A DNA stretch of 64,000 nucleotides from Ornithinibacillus halophilus (GCF_900129485.1 NZ_FQVW01000004.1:30652-94651); one strand, 5' to 3'; positions 29,001-39,070 are shown, numbered from the stretch's first letter. A program made the numbers and translations. The notes: generated from the sequence alone by a model not told the origin.

Positions 29001-32000
29001 ATCCGGCACCAAGCCTTCCTAATTCATCATGGCTAATATCAGCAATTGTTGTACCGCTATAATTTTCAAAGGCATAATACTGTTGGTTACTTCCTTCGCG
29101 TGCAAGAATTCGAATCTCTTCTCCAACTTCAAAGCCTTCAAAAATTGGATGATTTTCTAGAACCGTATAATTAATAAAGTCTGGTTCAAAGTCACTAATA
29201 TCTGATTCTGGGTCACCATAAAAGTCAGATAAATAGCGAATCGTACCATTATTAAATTGGCCTGGGAAAATCATACTTACATTATATTCATCTGCCAACT
29301 CAACAAACTCTTTAAACTTCGCTTCTGGAGTACTAGAGGTATGACGATCATTAAAGATAATTAACGCATATTCCTCCATTTCCTCCATCAACTGGTCAAT
29401 ATCAGAATTTAACCAGAAATCCACTTCATAACCTTGTTCTTCAAGGAATGGAATTGCTCTTGACTGATTATACGATGTTGTCATAAACGCAATTTTTTCT
29501 GATATCGTTAAAGCGAAATCGACAACAGTTTCTTCTCCATTATTGACCGTTTCATTTACTACAACTGGGGTGTACCCATTTGCAGTTACACGTACTTGGT
29601 AAGTTCCTGTTGGTGCTTGGAACTCATAATTACCATCTTCATCTGTTTGTGTTTGTATTGGAGTACCAACCAACTGAACAGTTGCCCCTTCAACACCTTC
29701 TCCCGTATCTACTGCTGTCACACTTCCTTTTAAGATACCAGCATCTTCCGATTGAAGCACAAACGACTCTTCAACAACTTGACCACGCTCTACTTCCACT
29801 TCAAAGCTTTCAGTAGTATGGCCAAACGCTTCAATTGTTAGGGTGTACGTTCCATCATCCAGACCAATGAAAAAGCTTCCATCTTGTTCTGTATCTAACG
29901 TATAGCCTGTTTCTTCAACCGTAACAGTTGAGAATACCTCACGTTCAAAGTTATTTTTAACCGTTCCACGAACTTCACCAACTAAAGGCTCATCATTTTC
30001 TAATGCAAATGTGATTGCATTATTAATAATTCGCTCCCGATCCTTGTCGAAGTACTGGTCATCTGAAAAGCCATGACCAAATGTCATAGTTGATAATAAT
30101 ACTTCTACACTATTCATCGTACGACCGCCATAAGCTACGAATGAACCTAATTCACCTTGACTTTCATTGGCAATCGTTGCAATTGTTGTTCCTGTATACC
30201 CTTCAAAGCCATAGTAATAATAACTATCAAATAGTAGTTGATTATTTTCATCAAATGTCACACCATCAAGAATCGGATGATCTTGAACTTTGGTTGCTGT
30301 CATTTCACGATTTGATGTAGAATTTGTTCCTCTATTTTCTACTTCTGGATCCCCAAAGTAATCGATTAAGAAGCGAATGCCACCTCTAGGACCATTACTA
30401 CCTGTCCAAATAACCGGTGTTTCCGTACGATCCAGTTCTTTAGTGAATGCGATAAATTCGTCTTCTTCTGGTATTAGACTGTTATCGTAATCAGAATTCA
30501 CAAACACTAAATCCATTTCTTCGATTTTATCAAGATCCGTGAAGAAGATATCTTCCACAATGTAATTTCTAGATGTTAAATAGTCTTTTACTGACAAGTA
30601 TCTTGATGGATCTGTATCCACAACTACTCCAACTTTTGGAGAAGGCTTCATTGTACGTTCAAATGTTGTTGCTTCATTTTCCTGGACTTCAATATCAAAT
30701 TCCTGCACAACATAACCATCTGCATTGACTAATAACGTGTAAGTACCAGGAAGAAGATTTTCTACCACGAATTCTCCACTTACGTCAGTCACTTCTGAAC
30801 GAGGTTGACCTATTACATCAACTTGCGCTCCTTCAATTCCTTCCAACGTATTTTCGTCAATAAATGTTCCCTCAATTGATCCGACACTCTCATCAACAAC
30901 CATTTCAATTGATAATTCTTCCATATTTTCATCAATAGTTATTGTTTGAGTGTAAGTCTGATATCCAAAAGAGTTAACCTCTAACTCATATTCACCATCA
31001 AGGCTTCCAATAGAGAAGTTCCCTGTTTCTGGATTCGTACTTGTTTCTTGGTCAACTTCTCCCCTTAAATTTAATTGCGCATCCAATGGATTTCCGTCTT
31101 GATCTGTTACGATTCCTTCAACAGAATTGTACTCAATATATGCAGCCCATAGGATTGCATTAATGAACATCTCATTCCCTTTGTCCGTATAATCCCTAGT
31201 ATCATGAGTGAAGGATGTCCCATGACCACTCATTAGAAGTTCCATACTTCCTGCTGTTCTTGGTTTGAATGCAACACCAGCTCCATGTGTTGATTCATTA
31301 CCACCATGGGTTACATCGGCAATAGTTATACCAGAGTACCCTTCAAACGAACCTACACTACTTGCGGAAGGGATCATTATTTCTACAAATTCTCCAGCTT
31401 CAGCATCACCAAAAATCGGATTTTCCTCATGAATGAGATAACCTGCTGGATTACTAGTATCTCGATGTGTTGAACGTGACTCTGGGTCTTGGAAATTCTC
31501 CACAAGATGGTTAATTCCAGAACCAGACCAGTACGTATCACCATAGATGATACTTACTTCATGCTCATCTGCGACTGCAAGAAACTCCTCAAATAGTTCT
31601 TTTGATGTACTATAGGAAGATTGTTCATTAAAGAAAACAACATCCAAATTCGGAAGTTCTTCAATAACATCTCTCAAGTCAAAATCTCTAGTTCGAATAC
31701 CAACTTCACTTAATACATCCCCTATAGAACCAAAACTATAGTCACCAAGTGTTGCCACTGCCGGTGCAGGATAAAGTTCCACATTTAGTGAAACTGGTTC
31801 TGTCCCAACTTGTACGGTCTCAATAAATGTTACAAAACCATTGTTAGAGATTTCAATGGTATACGTATCTTCATTTAGGCCAGTTATTTCAAAGCTACCA
31901 TTGACATTACTGGAGGTTTCTTCCAGCAATTCATCATTTCTGTCAAATAGTTTAACAGAAGCTAGCCTAATTTCTTGACCAGTCATTTTGTTGACAATTG

Positions 32001-35000
32001 AACCAGAGATTGTACCACTTTCTGTTGATACCATTACAATATCTTCTGTGACTGGTTGCCCTTTTTCAAAATCCACTGTAGCATATTGCGTTGAAAGTCC
32101 AGACCCAATAAAGGCAACTTCAAATGAACCTTCATCATGATATAATTCATAAGCTCCATTTTCATCAGTTGTTACTGATACTCCTGTATCTACGACTTGG
32201 ATCGTAATGTCCTCTAATGCATTTCCTTCGCTATCTGTGATTGTTCCAGATACTTTTCCAAATTCAACTTCATCCAATAAATAGTTGATTCCATTTAGGA
32301 AAATCTGTTGTTGTGTACCTGTCCACCCATCATAAGGTGATACCCAAGGAGATGCTGCATGAGATGATAGTAGCAAATGTGCACTATCTTCTGAAACTCC
32401 TTTATAAGCTACACCTGAACCTTGGAAGCCATCTCTTGATGTACCTAATGTTGCTAAGTGTCTTCCTGAATATTGGTTAAACCACGCTGCATAGCCATTA
32501 GTTAACGTTGTTTGCGTAATACCTTTTTCTACACCAGCTGTTATTGGATGCTCTTCATCGACTCGTAAATAGATATCTGCATTTAGACCATTGTACGAAT
32601 CGTATTGATTAGGATCACCCGTAAAATCTGCTAAATAGCGCAAGCTACCATAGCTTGGGCCCCAACTATCTGCAAAAACAAGACTTACCTTTTCTTCTTT
32701 TGCCGCTTCAATAATTCCTAAAATCTGTTCTTCAGTAGGCTTTGGTCCAGAAGAAGTATACGCACCATTCAAATAAACAACATTGTAGCTTCCAATATCA
32801 TCGATAATACTCCAGTCATGTTCTTCCGCTGAAATATTATTACTGTTTAAAAAGCGTACAATTTGTCCATCCATATCATGTAAAACAGCTACTTCCACTG
32901 GAGGCATTTCTTGAATAAATAGTGACTCTTCTCCACCAGTTACTGTCACTGGCACAATTTGTTCAACAAAACCAGGAATATGGAATTTTACATCATATGT
33001 TCCCTCATATACATCTGAAAAACCAAACTCACCATTTTCATCAGTCGTTCCCTCAAGAGGTGTATTTAAAACTGTTACTGTAACACCTTCAAGTGGTTCA
33101 TTCGTCTCTTTGTTCACCACAGTACCAGACATTGAACCTTCTTCTGCTACTTGTAGTTGGAAATCTCTTTCTAATTCATATCCAGATACAAATTGTACTT
33201 CTTCTGTTTCCTGTATATATCCATAGGAAGATACCTTTACTTGATAGGTCCCAGGGCGTGCCTGTAATACATAGGAACCATCTTCAGATATTTGAACAGC
33301 TTCATCCGTTCCCACTAAGGTAATCGTACCTTGTAAGTTATTCCCTTCCTCATCTGTTACTGTACCAGAGATTATTCCTGGTGCAGTAAAGCTAAACACA
33401 CTCGTTTCATCTGCTACTACTACTTCTCCATCAGTTAATGCTACACCGGACGAGCTAGACCCATTTAAGGCATAAGTGTACAAACGTTCACCAGAATACA
33501 CATCATATACTTTTAAAGTACTTGAATATATATCTGTTACGTATAAATGTCCATCACCTGAAACAGAGCCACTATTAACCATGACACTACCATTATCTGC
33601 TTCCCAAATTAAATCACCTGTATTTTTATCAAAAGCTTTTATCACAGGTAATTGAGCAGAACCAATTACAACAAGGTTATCAACTATAATAGGTGAACCT
33701 GCTTCAGTGTTTCCAACATCAGACACCTTCCAAATCTCTTCTCCTGATGTTGCATCATATGCTCGTAAAGTTCCAGTACCGGTATCAAAGTTTGTACTAA
33801 CAACGTACACTACTCCATCAACATATACTGGATTCGCAGCAAACCCTTCATTATCAAGGGTTACTGTCCATACTTCTTCACCATCTTCTAAGGTAAGTGA
33901 AGATAGTGTCTTAGAATCATAAGTTCCAACAAATAGATTATCTTCTCCCAGTGCTGCTCCAAAGAATGCACCATCACCAATCACTTTTTCCCAAATAATG
34001 TTTCCATTTTCAGAATCCAATGCGACTGTTTTCGCATCAGTCTCCATATAAGAAGAGATATAAATTACTCCATCCTTATATATTGGTGATTCATAAACAG
34101 CAGGATAGTCTAACTCTCTCGTCCATTTTTTAACACCAGTTTCTAAGTCAATAGCATGTACGGAATAATCTCCACCACCACCAACATAGATAACTCCATC
34201 TACTACAGTTGGAGTTGAGCGATTTAGGTTACCAGTACCAACAGACCACAACTCTTCACCAGTATTTTGGTCTAAGACTACAACATAACCCCTATCTGTT
34301 GTAAACACGACTTTTCCTTCAGCAATAACAGGTGAACTAAATAATACTTCCCCTGGTGTGTCAAAGGACCAATTTAGTTGCAATGATTCAGCATCTATCC
34401 CTGCATCTGTCACAGCATTTCTAGAAAAGTTATTCTTAGATGTTGTCCAATCTGCTTTTCCATCCATCTCAAGTGCTTCTGTCTCAATTGTTATATGGAT
34501 ATCACTAGATACATTCACGGTTTCTGATGTTCTCTTCAACCCTTGTCCAGAAATTACTAGTGTATATTCATCTTCTGGGATACCAGTTATCGTGAATTCA
34601 CCATTTTCATTCGTTCTTACTGTTTTTAACGGTGTATCTTCTACACGTACATACGCAAAAGGTGCAACTTCTCCATCACCGACAGTTACCGTTCCTGTAA
34701 TATCAAATCGGTCTGATGACTCTAATTGCCAATTAAACTCATGCATCTCGCCTTTTGTAATTGTTATGTTGTCATCAATTGAATCATATCCGAAAGCCTG
34801 AACCTTTACTTCATGTTCTCCTTCTCGGATTTTAAAAGAAAATACACCATCTTCTTCAATTTCAATTGTCAATTCTTCGTCTGGAAAATAAAGTTGGCCA
34901 GAAATTGGATCTCCATTAAGGTCCGTTAACGTCCCTTCTACTTCACCAGCAAAAGAAGCCTCCGTCACTGCTTGATAAATGTCAACTATACCTTCTCCAT

Positions 35001-36561
35001 ACTGATCATTTGGTAAAGTCCCCATATGTTCCTCTGTACGAACGGTATCTTCAAGCAATTCCCTGATCTCATCAATTGTTAAATCAGGCTGGCTTTGTAA
35101 TAATAGTGCAATTGCACCTGCAACATGTGGAGATGCCATAGAAGTACCACTTTTAGTCCCATAACCGCCGTTAGGTACAGCAGAATATACTTGTTGCCCC
35201 GGAGCGGAAACATTTGGTTTTAAATAATACACTGAATCGCCGTTTTCATCTGGCCAATAAACCGGCCCACGACTTGAGAAGGATGCAATTTGATCAAAGC
35301 GATCCGTTGCCCCTATTGCAAACGATTCAGGAAAACTAGCTGGTGACCCAATTGTTCCAGCCCCAGGTCCTTCATTACCTGCTGAGAACAATGGTAGTAT
35401 CCCAGCAGCAACCCACGCTTGTACTCCTTCTAAAAATTCAGTGCGATACGTATCTGCACTTCCCCAGGAGTTATTTACAACGTGTGGAGCCTTACTAGCA
35501 TCTCCACCTGGTGCTAAAAACCATTGGAAAGCTTCGTGTATCGCTGAAGCAGTTGTACCACCACCATCATCAAAAATCTTAGCTGCTATCCATTCGGCTC
35601 CAGGAGCAACCCCAATTGGTTCTCCTTCTCCGCCACCAACTGCTGTTCCAGCAACATGGGTACCATGACTATTTCCATCTGTCGGTTCAGAATAACCATG
35701 ACCAGATAGGTCAATCCAGGAATGCTCATGACCCTCATCTTTTCCACGATAGTTGTGTCGTAATGCCTCATGGTCTCCTTGTACACCAGAGTCCATGATA
35801 CCAACTACTATCCCTTCACCCTGAATTCCATATTCTCCCCAAACTTTAGGGGCGTTAATTTTTTCTAATCCCCACTCTGGAAGTCTTGGGGGGTTTTCTT
35901 CCATTTCTGTCTCAGGTAATTGGATGTCCACGTCAAGTGTAATCAATTTTACATCATCACGTTTAGCTATTTTGCCTAAAGCATCTTTTGTAACAGTTGC
36001 GGCCATTCCATTGAACACCCAAAACTGTTTCACATTACTTACCTGATTATCTGTTTCTAATTCAGATAAAAATTGTTTTAATTCACCCTGTTTAGATTCA
36101 GCAACTTTTTGTAACTGATTAATAACCTTTTGTCCACGGTCTGTTTTCCCGTCAACATTTGACACATCTTCCATTAGGCTATTCATATCGACTGAATCCT
36201 GCAAACGAATAATAATGTTTACAGTTTCTTCTTCTTCAAGTTTTTGGATAATCTTCTTATCTACTTTTCCATCCATTGCAAACTGAGATTCATCTTTTGT
36301 TTCTGTATCTTCGAAGTTTAGTCTATCAGCTAAACTTGGAATCCCAACACTAGTTTTATCACTATTCTCTTCTTGCTTATGAATGGATTCCTCTAATTCC
36401 TTTTCAAGTTCCAGTTCTTTTTCTATTGTTTTGTTTCCATTCTCTTGTGTTGGTGTGATTTGTGCAAAAGCATTTTGAGGTAATAAAACAGTAGACATCA
36501 GAATTGCAATCATAAAGATTGCTAGACTTCTTCGGTACTTTTTGATTCGGTACAAATCCAT
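26029..36561 (-). CDS. Giant secreted S8 serine protease with PQQ-like propeller, five tandem Rossmann-like modules and triple CWB2
   Basis: 3510 residues. I start at ATG 36561, directly behind GAGGAGG; the GTG 36 bases upstream would place that ribosome site inside the coding region. Signal peptide ~1-33 (ending NAFAQ). Propeptide ~100-220. S8 domain: Asp257 (GIMDSGVQGDHEA), His299 (SHGTHVAGT), Ser474 (SGTSMASPHVAG). Two carboxypeptidase-regulatory-like domains follow, then at ~705-1060 a PQQ-like propeller with seven blade motifs such as GEELWSVG and GEEIWKVS. From ~1225 to ~2940 come five tandem modules with period ~378 residues, each a Rossmann-like/glutamine-amidotransferase-like domain (~215 residues, ending LFLNA..WA) joined to two regulatory-like beta domains. 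Three Ig-like domains and three CWB2 repeats (from ~3218) close the protein. No frameshift was seen. Substrates are unknown. Confidence 0.92.
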   Translation of the reverse strand: MDLYRIKKYRRSLAIFMIAILMSTVLLPQNAFAQITPTQENGNKTIEKELELEKELEESIHKQEENSDKTSVGIPSLADRLNFEDTETKDESQFAMDGKVDKKIIQKLEEEETVNIIIRLQDSVDMNSLMEDVSNVDGKTDRGQKVINQLQKVAESKQGELKQFLSELETDNQVSNVKQFWVFNGMAATVTKDALGKIAKRDDVKLITLDVDIQLPETEMEENPPRLPEWGLEKINAPKVWGEYGIQGEGIVVGIMDSGVQGDHEALRHNYRGKDEGHEHSWIDLSGHGYSEPTDGNSHGTHVAGTAVGGGEGEPIGVAPGAEWIAAKIFDDGGGTTASAIHEAFQWFLAPGGDASKAPHVVNNSWGSADTYRTEFLEGVQAWVAAGILPLFSAGNEGPGAGTIGSPASFPESFAIGATDRFDQIASFSSRGPVYWPDENGDSVYYLKPNVSAPGQQVYSAVPNGGYGTKSGTSMASPHVAGAIALLLQSQPDLTIDEIRELLEDTVRTEEHMGTLPNDQYGEGIVDIYQAVTEASFAGEVEGTLTDLNGDPISGQLYFPDEELTIEIEEDGVFSFKIREGEHEVKVQAFGYDSIDDNITITKGEMHEFNWQLESSDRFDITGTVTVGDGEVAPFAYVRVEDTPLKTVRTNENGEFTITGIPEDEYTLVISGQGLKRTSETVNVSSDIHITIETEALEMDGKADWTTSKNNFSRNAVTDAGIDAESLQLNWSFDTPGEVLFSSPVIAEGKVVFTTDRGYVVVLDQNTGEELWSVGTGNLNRSTPTVVDGVIYVGGGGDYSVHAIDLETGVKKWTRELDYPAVYESPIYKDGVIYISSYMETDAKTVALDSENGNIIWEKVIGDGAFFGAALGEDNLFVGTYDSKTLSSLTLEDGEEVWTVTLDNEGFAANPVYVDGVVYVVSTNFDTGTGTLRAYDATSGEEIWKVSDVGNTEAGSPIIVDNLVVIGSAQLPVIKAFDKNTGDLIWEADNGSVMVNSGSVSGDGHLYVTDIYSSTLKVYDVYSGERLYTYALNGSSSSGVALTDGEVVVADETSVFSFTAPGIISGTVTDEEGNNLQGTITLVGTDEAVQISEDGSYVLQARPGTYQVKVSSYGYIQETEEVQFVSGYELERDFQLQVAEEGSMSGTVVNKETNEPLEGVTVTVLNTPLEGTTDENGEFGFSDVYEGTYDVKFHIPGFVEQIVPVTVTGGEESLFIQEMPPVEVAVLHDMDGQIVRFLNSNNISAEEHDWSIIDDIGSYNVVYLNGAYTSSGPKPTEEQILGIIEAAKEEKVSLVFADSWGPSYGSLRYLADFTGDPNQYDSYNGLNADIYLRVDEEHPITAGVEKGITQTTLTNGYAAWFNQYSGRHLATLGTSRDGFQGSGVAYKGVSEDSAHLLLSSHAASPWVSPYDGWTGTQQQIFLNGINYLLDEVEFGKVSGTITDSEGNALEDITIQVVDTGVSVTTDENGAYELYHDEGSFEVAFIGSGLSTQYATVDFEKGQPVTEDIVMVSTESGTISGSIVNKMTGQEIRLASVKLFDRNDELLEETSSNVNGSFEITGLNEDTYTIEISNNGFVTFIETVQVGTEPVSLNVELYPAPAVATLGDYSFGSIGDVLSEVGIRTRDFDLRDVIEELPNLDVVFFNEQSSYSTSKELFEEFLAVADEHEVSIIYGDTYWSGSGINHLVENFQDPESRSTHRDTSNPAGYLIHEENPIFGDAEAGEFVEIMIPSASSVGSFEGYSGITIADVTHGGNESTHGAGVAFKPRTAGSMELLMSGHGTSFTHDTRDYTDKGNEMFINAILWAAYIEYNSVEGIVTDQDGNPLDAQLNLRGEVDQETSTNPETGNFSIGSLDGEYELEVNSFGYQTYTQTITIDENMEELSIEMVVDESVGSIEGTFIDENTLEGIEGAQVDVIGQPRSEVTDVSGEFVVENLLPGTYTLLVNADGYVVQEFDIEVQENEATTFERTMKPSPKVGVVVDTDPSRYLSVKDYLTSRNYIVEDIFFTDLDKIEEMDLVFVNSDYDNSLIPEEDEFIAFTKELDRTETPVIWTGSNGPRGGIRFLIDYFGDPEVENRGTNSTSNREMTATKVQDHPILDGVTFDENNQLLFDSYYYYGFEGYTGTTIATIANESQGELGSFVAYGGRTMNSVEVLLSTMTFGHGFSDDQYFDKDRERIINNAITFALENDEPLVGEVRGTVKNNFEREVFSTVTVEETGYTLDTEQDGSFFIGLDDGTYTLTIEAFGHTTESFEVEVERGQVVEESFVLQSEDAGILKGSVTAVDTGEGVEGATVQLVGTPIQTQTDEDGNYEFQAPTGTYQVRVTANGYTPVVVNETVNNGEETVVDFALTISEKIAFMTTSYNQSRAIPFLEEQGYEVDFWLNSDIDQLMEEMEEYALIIFNDRHTSSTPEAKFKEFVELADEYNVSMIFPGQFNNGTIRYLSDFYGDPESDISDFEPDFINYTVLENHPIFEGFEVGEEIRILAREGSNQQYYAFENYSGTTIADISHDELGRLGAGLAYDFRTSSSVHVLLGSLHIGSYGHPEDRWNEDTKRIYINAIDWALSASLGEVSGTVVDEDNNPISGATISIPEENLSTQTNSNGEYRLGVGIGEHEVTVQAKGYVPQSESIEIEELGHVVELDFELQRTDRASLSGTVTDVDGEGLEEVTVTLNEIGGDFEEVKVTNAEGYYQFDELLDGDYELTVEANGYQTITDTVTLEVGQSVERDYTLSEFNIAVLGDIKDNLVSFLADHDYAAQNRDWNIVDDVYNYSLIIVNSKDASEEQLNQLINEADEYETSLIFVDTWGVDGSIPLLEEVFGQPNRTEQGYNEGAVYIETQSEHEIFNGLTEESIKIHSETSPYAAFENYEGITLASLVVDGENKGDTIAYDFRGENHMHLLLSSFAVNNMIGPNQGWTEQGKQLFLNAVGWARDAKQDLPQVPEWENEEDILTSGDIVLSGTGEYRSTVTISHGDEVLAEIVPNHDGTFTAEITNLDHGEYDLVLASSNFAGTVTQENTVHVIVDKHAPELELTSPSDHLITNKEVVDVTGTVADDNLHEVFVNDELVSVLEDGSFDTRVILEEGTNIVTITAMDLVGNVTTIERTVTLSLGGPEITEVSPQEDMYLVPGEEVEIRLVSDAENGDATYSIKLPGQNTPQSSSDNVMEEIEPGVYAATWVVPTNLEINGAIIEVSLTDIAGNTTKVETPGKLFVSSEQIERLSGELRYETAVEISREGFDTAETVVLARGTEFADALAGVPLAFKLDAPILLTRSDELYSATLDEIHRLGASKVVILGGTGAINEDVEAELEAEGLNIRRIAGENRYATAALIAEEVAPDGIEQAIVANGRDFPDALSAATHAAKAGMPILLTRPDSLPEETASVVETLGVTETIIVGGYEVVTEEVAAQLPAVERLRGTNRYETNIVVNDYFGVDNNHLYVATGKQYADALTGAVLAAKNDSTIVLVSTNIPEDVAAFIENNDTYRLTVFGGEGAISSEVVDGLEMLLP
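27750..32890 (-). repeat. Five-fold internal repeat within the giant protease gene
   Basis: Module starts fall near 32890 (VAVLHDMDGQIV), 31745 (VATLGDYSFGS), 30630 (VGVVVDTDPSRY), 29490 (IAFMTTSYNQSR) and 28355 (IAVLGDIKDNLV), giving a period of about 1.13 kb. Each has an N-terminal hydrophobic strand, a middle segment like SLIFVDTWG or SIIYGDTYW followed by a GDP or GQP word, a YSGTTIAD-like strand, an LLLSS-like strand and a terminal FLNAI.WA helix. The copies are diverged, so the duplication is old. Confidence 0.8.
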
Positions 36562-36621
36562 TAAACCTCCTCTTTTAAATAACTTAATCCCTTGCACCTA
36601 CAGTTCATTATTTAAAAATGA

Positions 36622-36635
36622 ATCACCTCTTTCTC
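36622..36635 (-). promoter_or_regulatory. Shine-Dalgarno-like tract in the 5' leader of the giant protease gene
   Basis: GAGAAAGAGGTGAT on the minus strand, about 60 bases upstream of the ATG at 36561 and separate from the real ribosome site at 36567-36572. No ATG, GTG or TTG follows at a usable distance. Confidence 0.3.
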
Positions 36636-36770
36636 ACTCTTTATTCCCTATTACTACTACATTCTTATATTTCGACATTCCCCTCTAATAACCTTCTTAT
36701 TTTACATAATATTCATAACATTACATTTTATATCATAGACTGACAAAAAGTTAACATCTACAAAGAGGAT

Positions 36771-36799
36771 TCGACAGAAAAATGAAGTACTAGTATAAT
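36771..36799 (+). promoter_or_regulatory. Sigma-A-type promoter of the acyltransferase gene
   Basis: TCGACA (36771-36776), a 17-base spacer and TATAAT (36794-36799) on the plus strand; the ATG follows 37 bases later. Confidence 0.7.
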
Positions 36800-36836
36800 A
36801 GATTCTATAATTTTTGAAGTATTGGAGTAGATCACT

Positions 36837-38861
36837 ATGAAGAAGCAAGTATCATCCGATTTGAGGAGACCAGACAAAAAGTTCCGTCCAGAGCTTGAAG
36901 GAGTGCGTGCTGTTGCCGCCTTCTTAGTAGCTGTCTACCATATATGGTTAGGTTCTGTTTCCGGAGGTGTTGATGTATTCTTTATCGTTTCGGGTTATTT
37001 AATTACAACATCTTTATTATCAAAAATGGAGAGACATGGTCAAATTCATTACTTTGATTACGTTCTTGGTTTAGGTAGGCGTTTATTTCCACAAGCATTT
37101 ATTGTCTTATTCTTTTCTGTTGTTTTTTCATTTTTAGTTCTACCACAAGTGCAATGGAAACAAACTATGTCTGAGATCTTCGCATCCGTTTTTTATTTTC
37201 AAAACTGGCAGTTAGCTACCAATGCTATTGATTATTTGGCGCAGAATAATGAGGCTAGTCCACTACAGCATTTTTGGGCATTATCGATTCAAGGTCAATT
37301 TTATGTAACCTGGCCACTCGTTATTTTTATTGCCTTTATTATAGCTAAGAAACTATTGAAAACACCACCACGAAAAACATTACTTGGAGTGCTGGTCACC
37401 CTGTTTATAACATCTATTTCCTATTCCATTTACATTACTACAGTTAACCAACCATGGGCATATTTTGATACTCTAGCTCGTGTGTGGGAATTTAGCCTAG
37501 GTGGGATTCTTGCATTACTTATTCCCTACCTGACGTTTAATAAATTATTGAGCACAGTTTTGGGATGGGTTGGATTAGGTATTATTGTATTTACAGGAAT
37601 TCTGCTTCCAGTTTCTACAGTATTTCCTGGTTATGCAGCGTTGTTACCAACTTCAGGTGTTATCTTAATCATTATTGCTGCAGAAAATAGTACCAAAAAT
37701 AATGTGGTGAGTTTGTTAGGGTCTAAGCCTTTTATGTATTTTGGTGGTATTTCTTACGGATTTTATTTATGGCATTTTCCACTACTAGTCTTTTATTATG
37801 CCTACTTTCAAACAGATACGGTACCAATATTTGATGGCATAGTAGTTATGCTTATCTCGTTCTTCTTATCACTCTTATCAACTAGATTACTAGAATCACC
37901 GATACGAAAATTATCTGTCCAGGAGTCAAGAGGAAAGATATTAGCTATTATTGTTATGTTTTTAGCATTAGTATTGGGTTCAAATACTGCTTGGGGATTA
38001 TATCATGACAGTGCTCAAGAAGAATTCAATGAACAACTTGAGATCAGTGATTATCCTGGTGCACGTGTCTTATATGATAATGTTGAGGCTACACTAGATA
38101 TTGAACCTATTGGGACTCCAGTTGGTGAGGAAAATAAATTACCAGCCTTTTATCAAGATGGCTGTTATGTGAGTCTTGATAAATTTGGATTTAAGAAATG
38201 CTCCTATGGAGAAACGGATAATCCCGAATTTACTATAGCACTTGTCGGTGGTTCCCACTCTGGGCACTGGTTCCCTGCGTTAATGCAATTTGCTGATGAA
38301 GAAAAAATACAAATAGATGTCTATAACAAAGATGCATGCCGATTTTCTACACAAGATTTTGATGGTGCATTAGATGAAACATGTATGGACTGGAATGAAA
38401 AGATAGTTGATGCATTATTAGAAGATCTACCAGACTTAATCTTTACAACTGCCACTACTAGCAGTGGCACAAAGGTACCAGAAGGGTATATTGAAATGTG
38501 GGAAAAATTTGATGGCGTTACAAACATTTTTGCCATTCGCGATAATCCAAGAATGAAAGAGGATGTTCCATTATGTGTAGAAGTTAATGGCCCTGATGAT
38601 TGTGGTATACCAAGAGAAGATGCACTCGCTTCTACTCCACCATGGGAGGTTACGGATGGAATTCCTAGCAACGTGTATTTCGCCGATCTGTCTAATTATT
38701 TTTGTGACGAAGATACATGTCAGGCTGTTATCGGAAATGTTTTAGTATACAGAGATAGACATCATATTAGCACACTATATTCTCAAACACTCGGAGAACC
38801 GTTAAAAGAAGAAATCCAGAAAGCACTTAAGGAATTTGAGGAGCAAGATGGTGATAACTAA
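36837..38861 (+). CDS. Acyltransferase 3 family membrane O-acyltransferase with C-terminal SGNH domain (OafA/OatA-like)
   Basis: 674 residues, ATG start nine bases after GGAG. Residues ~15-380 are an acyltransferase-3 domain with about ten membrane segments: RPELEGVRAVAAFLVAVYH holds the conserved Arg and His, followed by SGGVDVFFIVSGYLITT. Residues ~430-665 form an extracellular SGNH-hydrolase-like domain: VGGSHSGHWFPA with the nucleophile Ser, and a late DRHHIS motif supplying the Asp/His pair. Such two-domain proteins O-acetylate peptidoglycan or wall and capsule glycans (known family). It is the only plus-strand gene inside the protease island, with its own promoter and divergent from the giant protease. 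Inferred role: acylating wall glycan or polymer, which could affect CWB2 binding or lysozyme sensitivity. Confidence 0.88.
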   Translation: MKKQVSSDLRRPDKKFRPELEGVRAVAAFLVAVYHIWLGSVSGGVDVFFIVSGYLITTSLLSKMERHGQIHYFDYVLGLGRRLFPQAFIVLFFSVVFSFLVLPQVQWKQTMSEIFASVFYFQNWQLATNAIDYLAQNNEASPLQHFWALSIQGQFYVTWPLVIFIAFIIAKKLLKTPPRKTLLGVLVTLFITSISYSIYITTVNQPWAYFDTLARVWEFSLGGILALLIPYLTFNKLLSTVLGWVGLGIIVFTGILLPVSTVFPGYAALLPTSGVILIIIAAENSTKNNVVSLLGSKPFMYFGGISYGFYLWHFPLLVFYYAYFQTDTVPIFDGIVVMLISFFLSLLSTRLLESPIRKLSVQESRGKILAIIVMFLALVLGSNTAWGLYHDSAQEEFNEQLEISDYPGARVLYDNVEATLDIEPIGTPVGEENKLPAFYQDGCYVSLDKFGFKKCSYGETDNPEFTIALVGGSHSGHWFPALMQFADEEKIQIDVYNKDACRFSTQDFDGALDETCMDWNEKIVDALLEDLPDLIFTTATTSSGTKVPEGYIEMWEKFDGVTNIFAIRDNPRMKEDVPLCVEVNGPDDCGIPREDALASTPPWEVTDGIPSNVYFADLSNYFCDEDTCQAVIGNVLVYRDRHHISTLYSQTLGEPLKEEIQKALKEFEEQDGDN

Positions 38862-38883
38862 ACCAAACCTATATAATCAAAAT

Positions 38884-39033
38884 CCCATTGCTACGGAAAT
38901 ATACTTCGCTTCCCAGTGGCAGTTGGTGAGCCTCCGTTGTATAGAACGTGACGTTCGTCATCGACCTCAACTTTTACCCTGCGGGGGTCTCACTTATTCT
39001 TCTGACTATCCATATTGGAGTCAACAAAGCAGT
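38884..39033. repeat. Diverged copy of an intergenic repeat (core related to 63650-63770)
   Basis: The stretch beginning TACGGAAATATACTTCGCTT, then GGTGAGCCTCCGTTG, CTGCGGGGGTCTCAC and ending near ATTGGAGTC matches, in order and orientation, the core of the element at 63581-63818 (TACGTAAATATACTTCGCTT, GGTGAGCCTCC, GGGGTCTCAC, AGGAGTC). The terminal inverted repeats of that element are absent. It is noncoding and lies just after the acyltransferase gene. Confidence 0.75.
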
Positions 39034-39070
39034 TACTGCTGAATTTAAAATTCTAGTTTATGAAATTCAA

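Noticed and set aside
36562..36597. GTG start 12 codons upstream for the giant protease
   Set aside because: The strong GAGGAGG ribosome site would fall inside the coding region; ATG 36561 directly follows it and begins a normal signal peptide.
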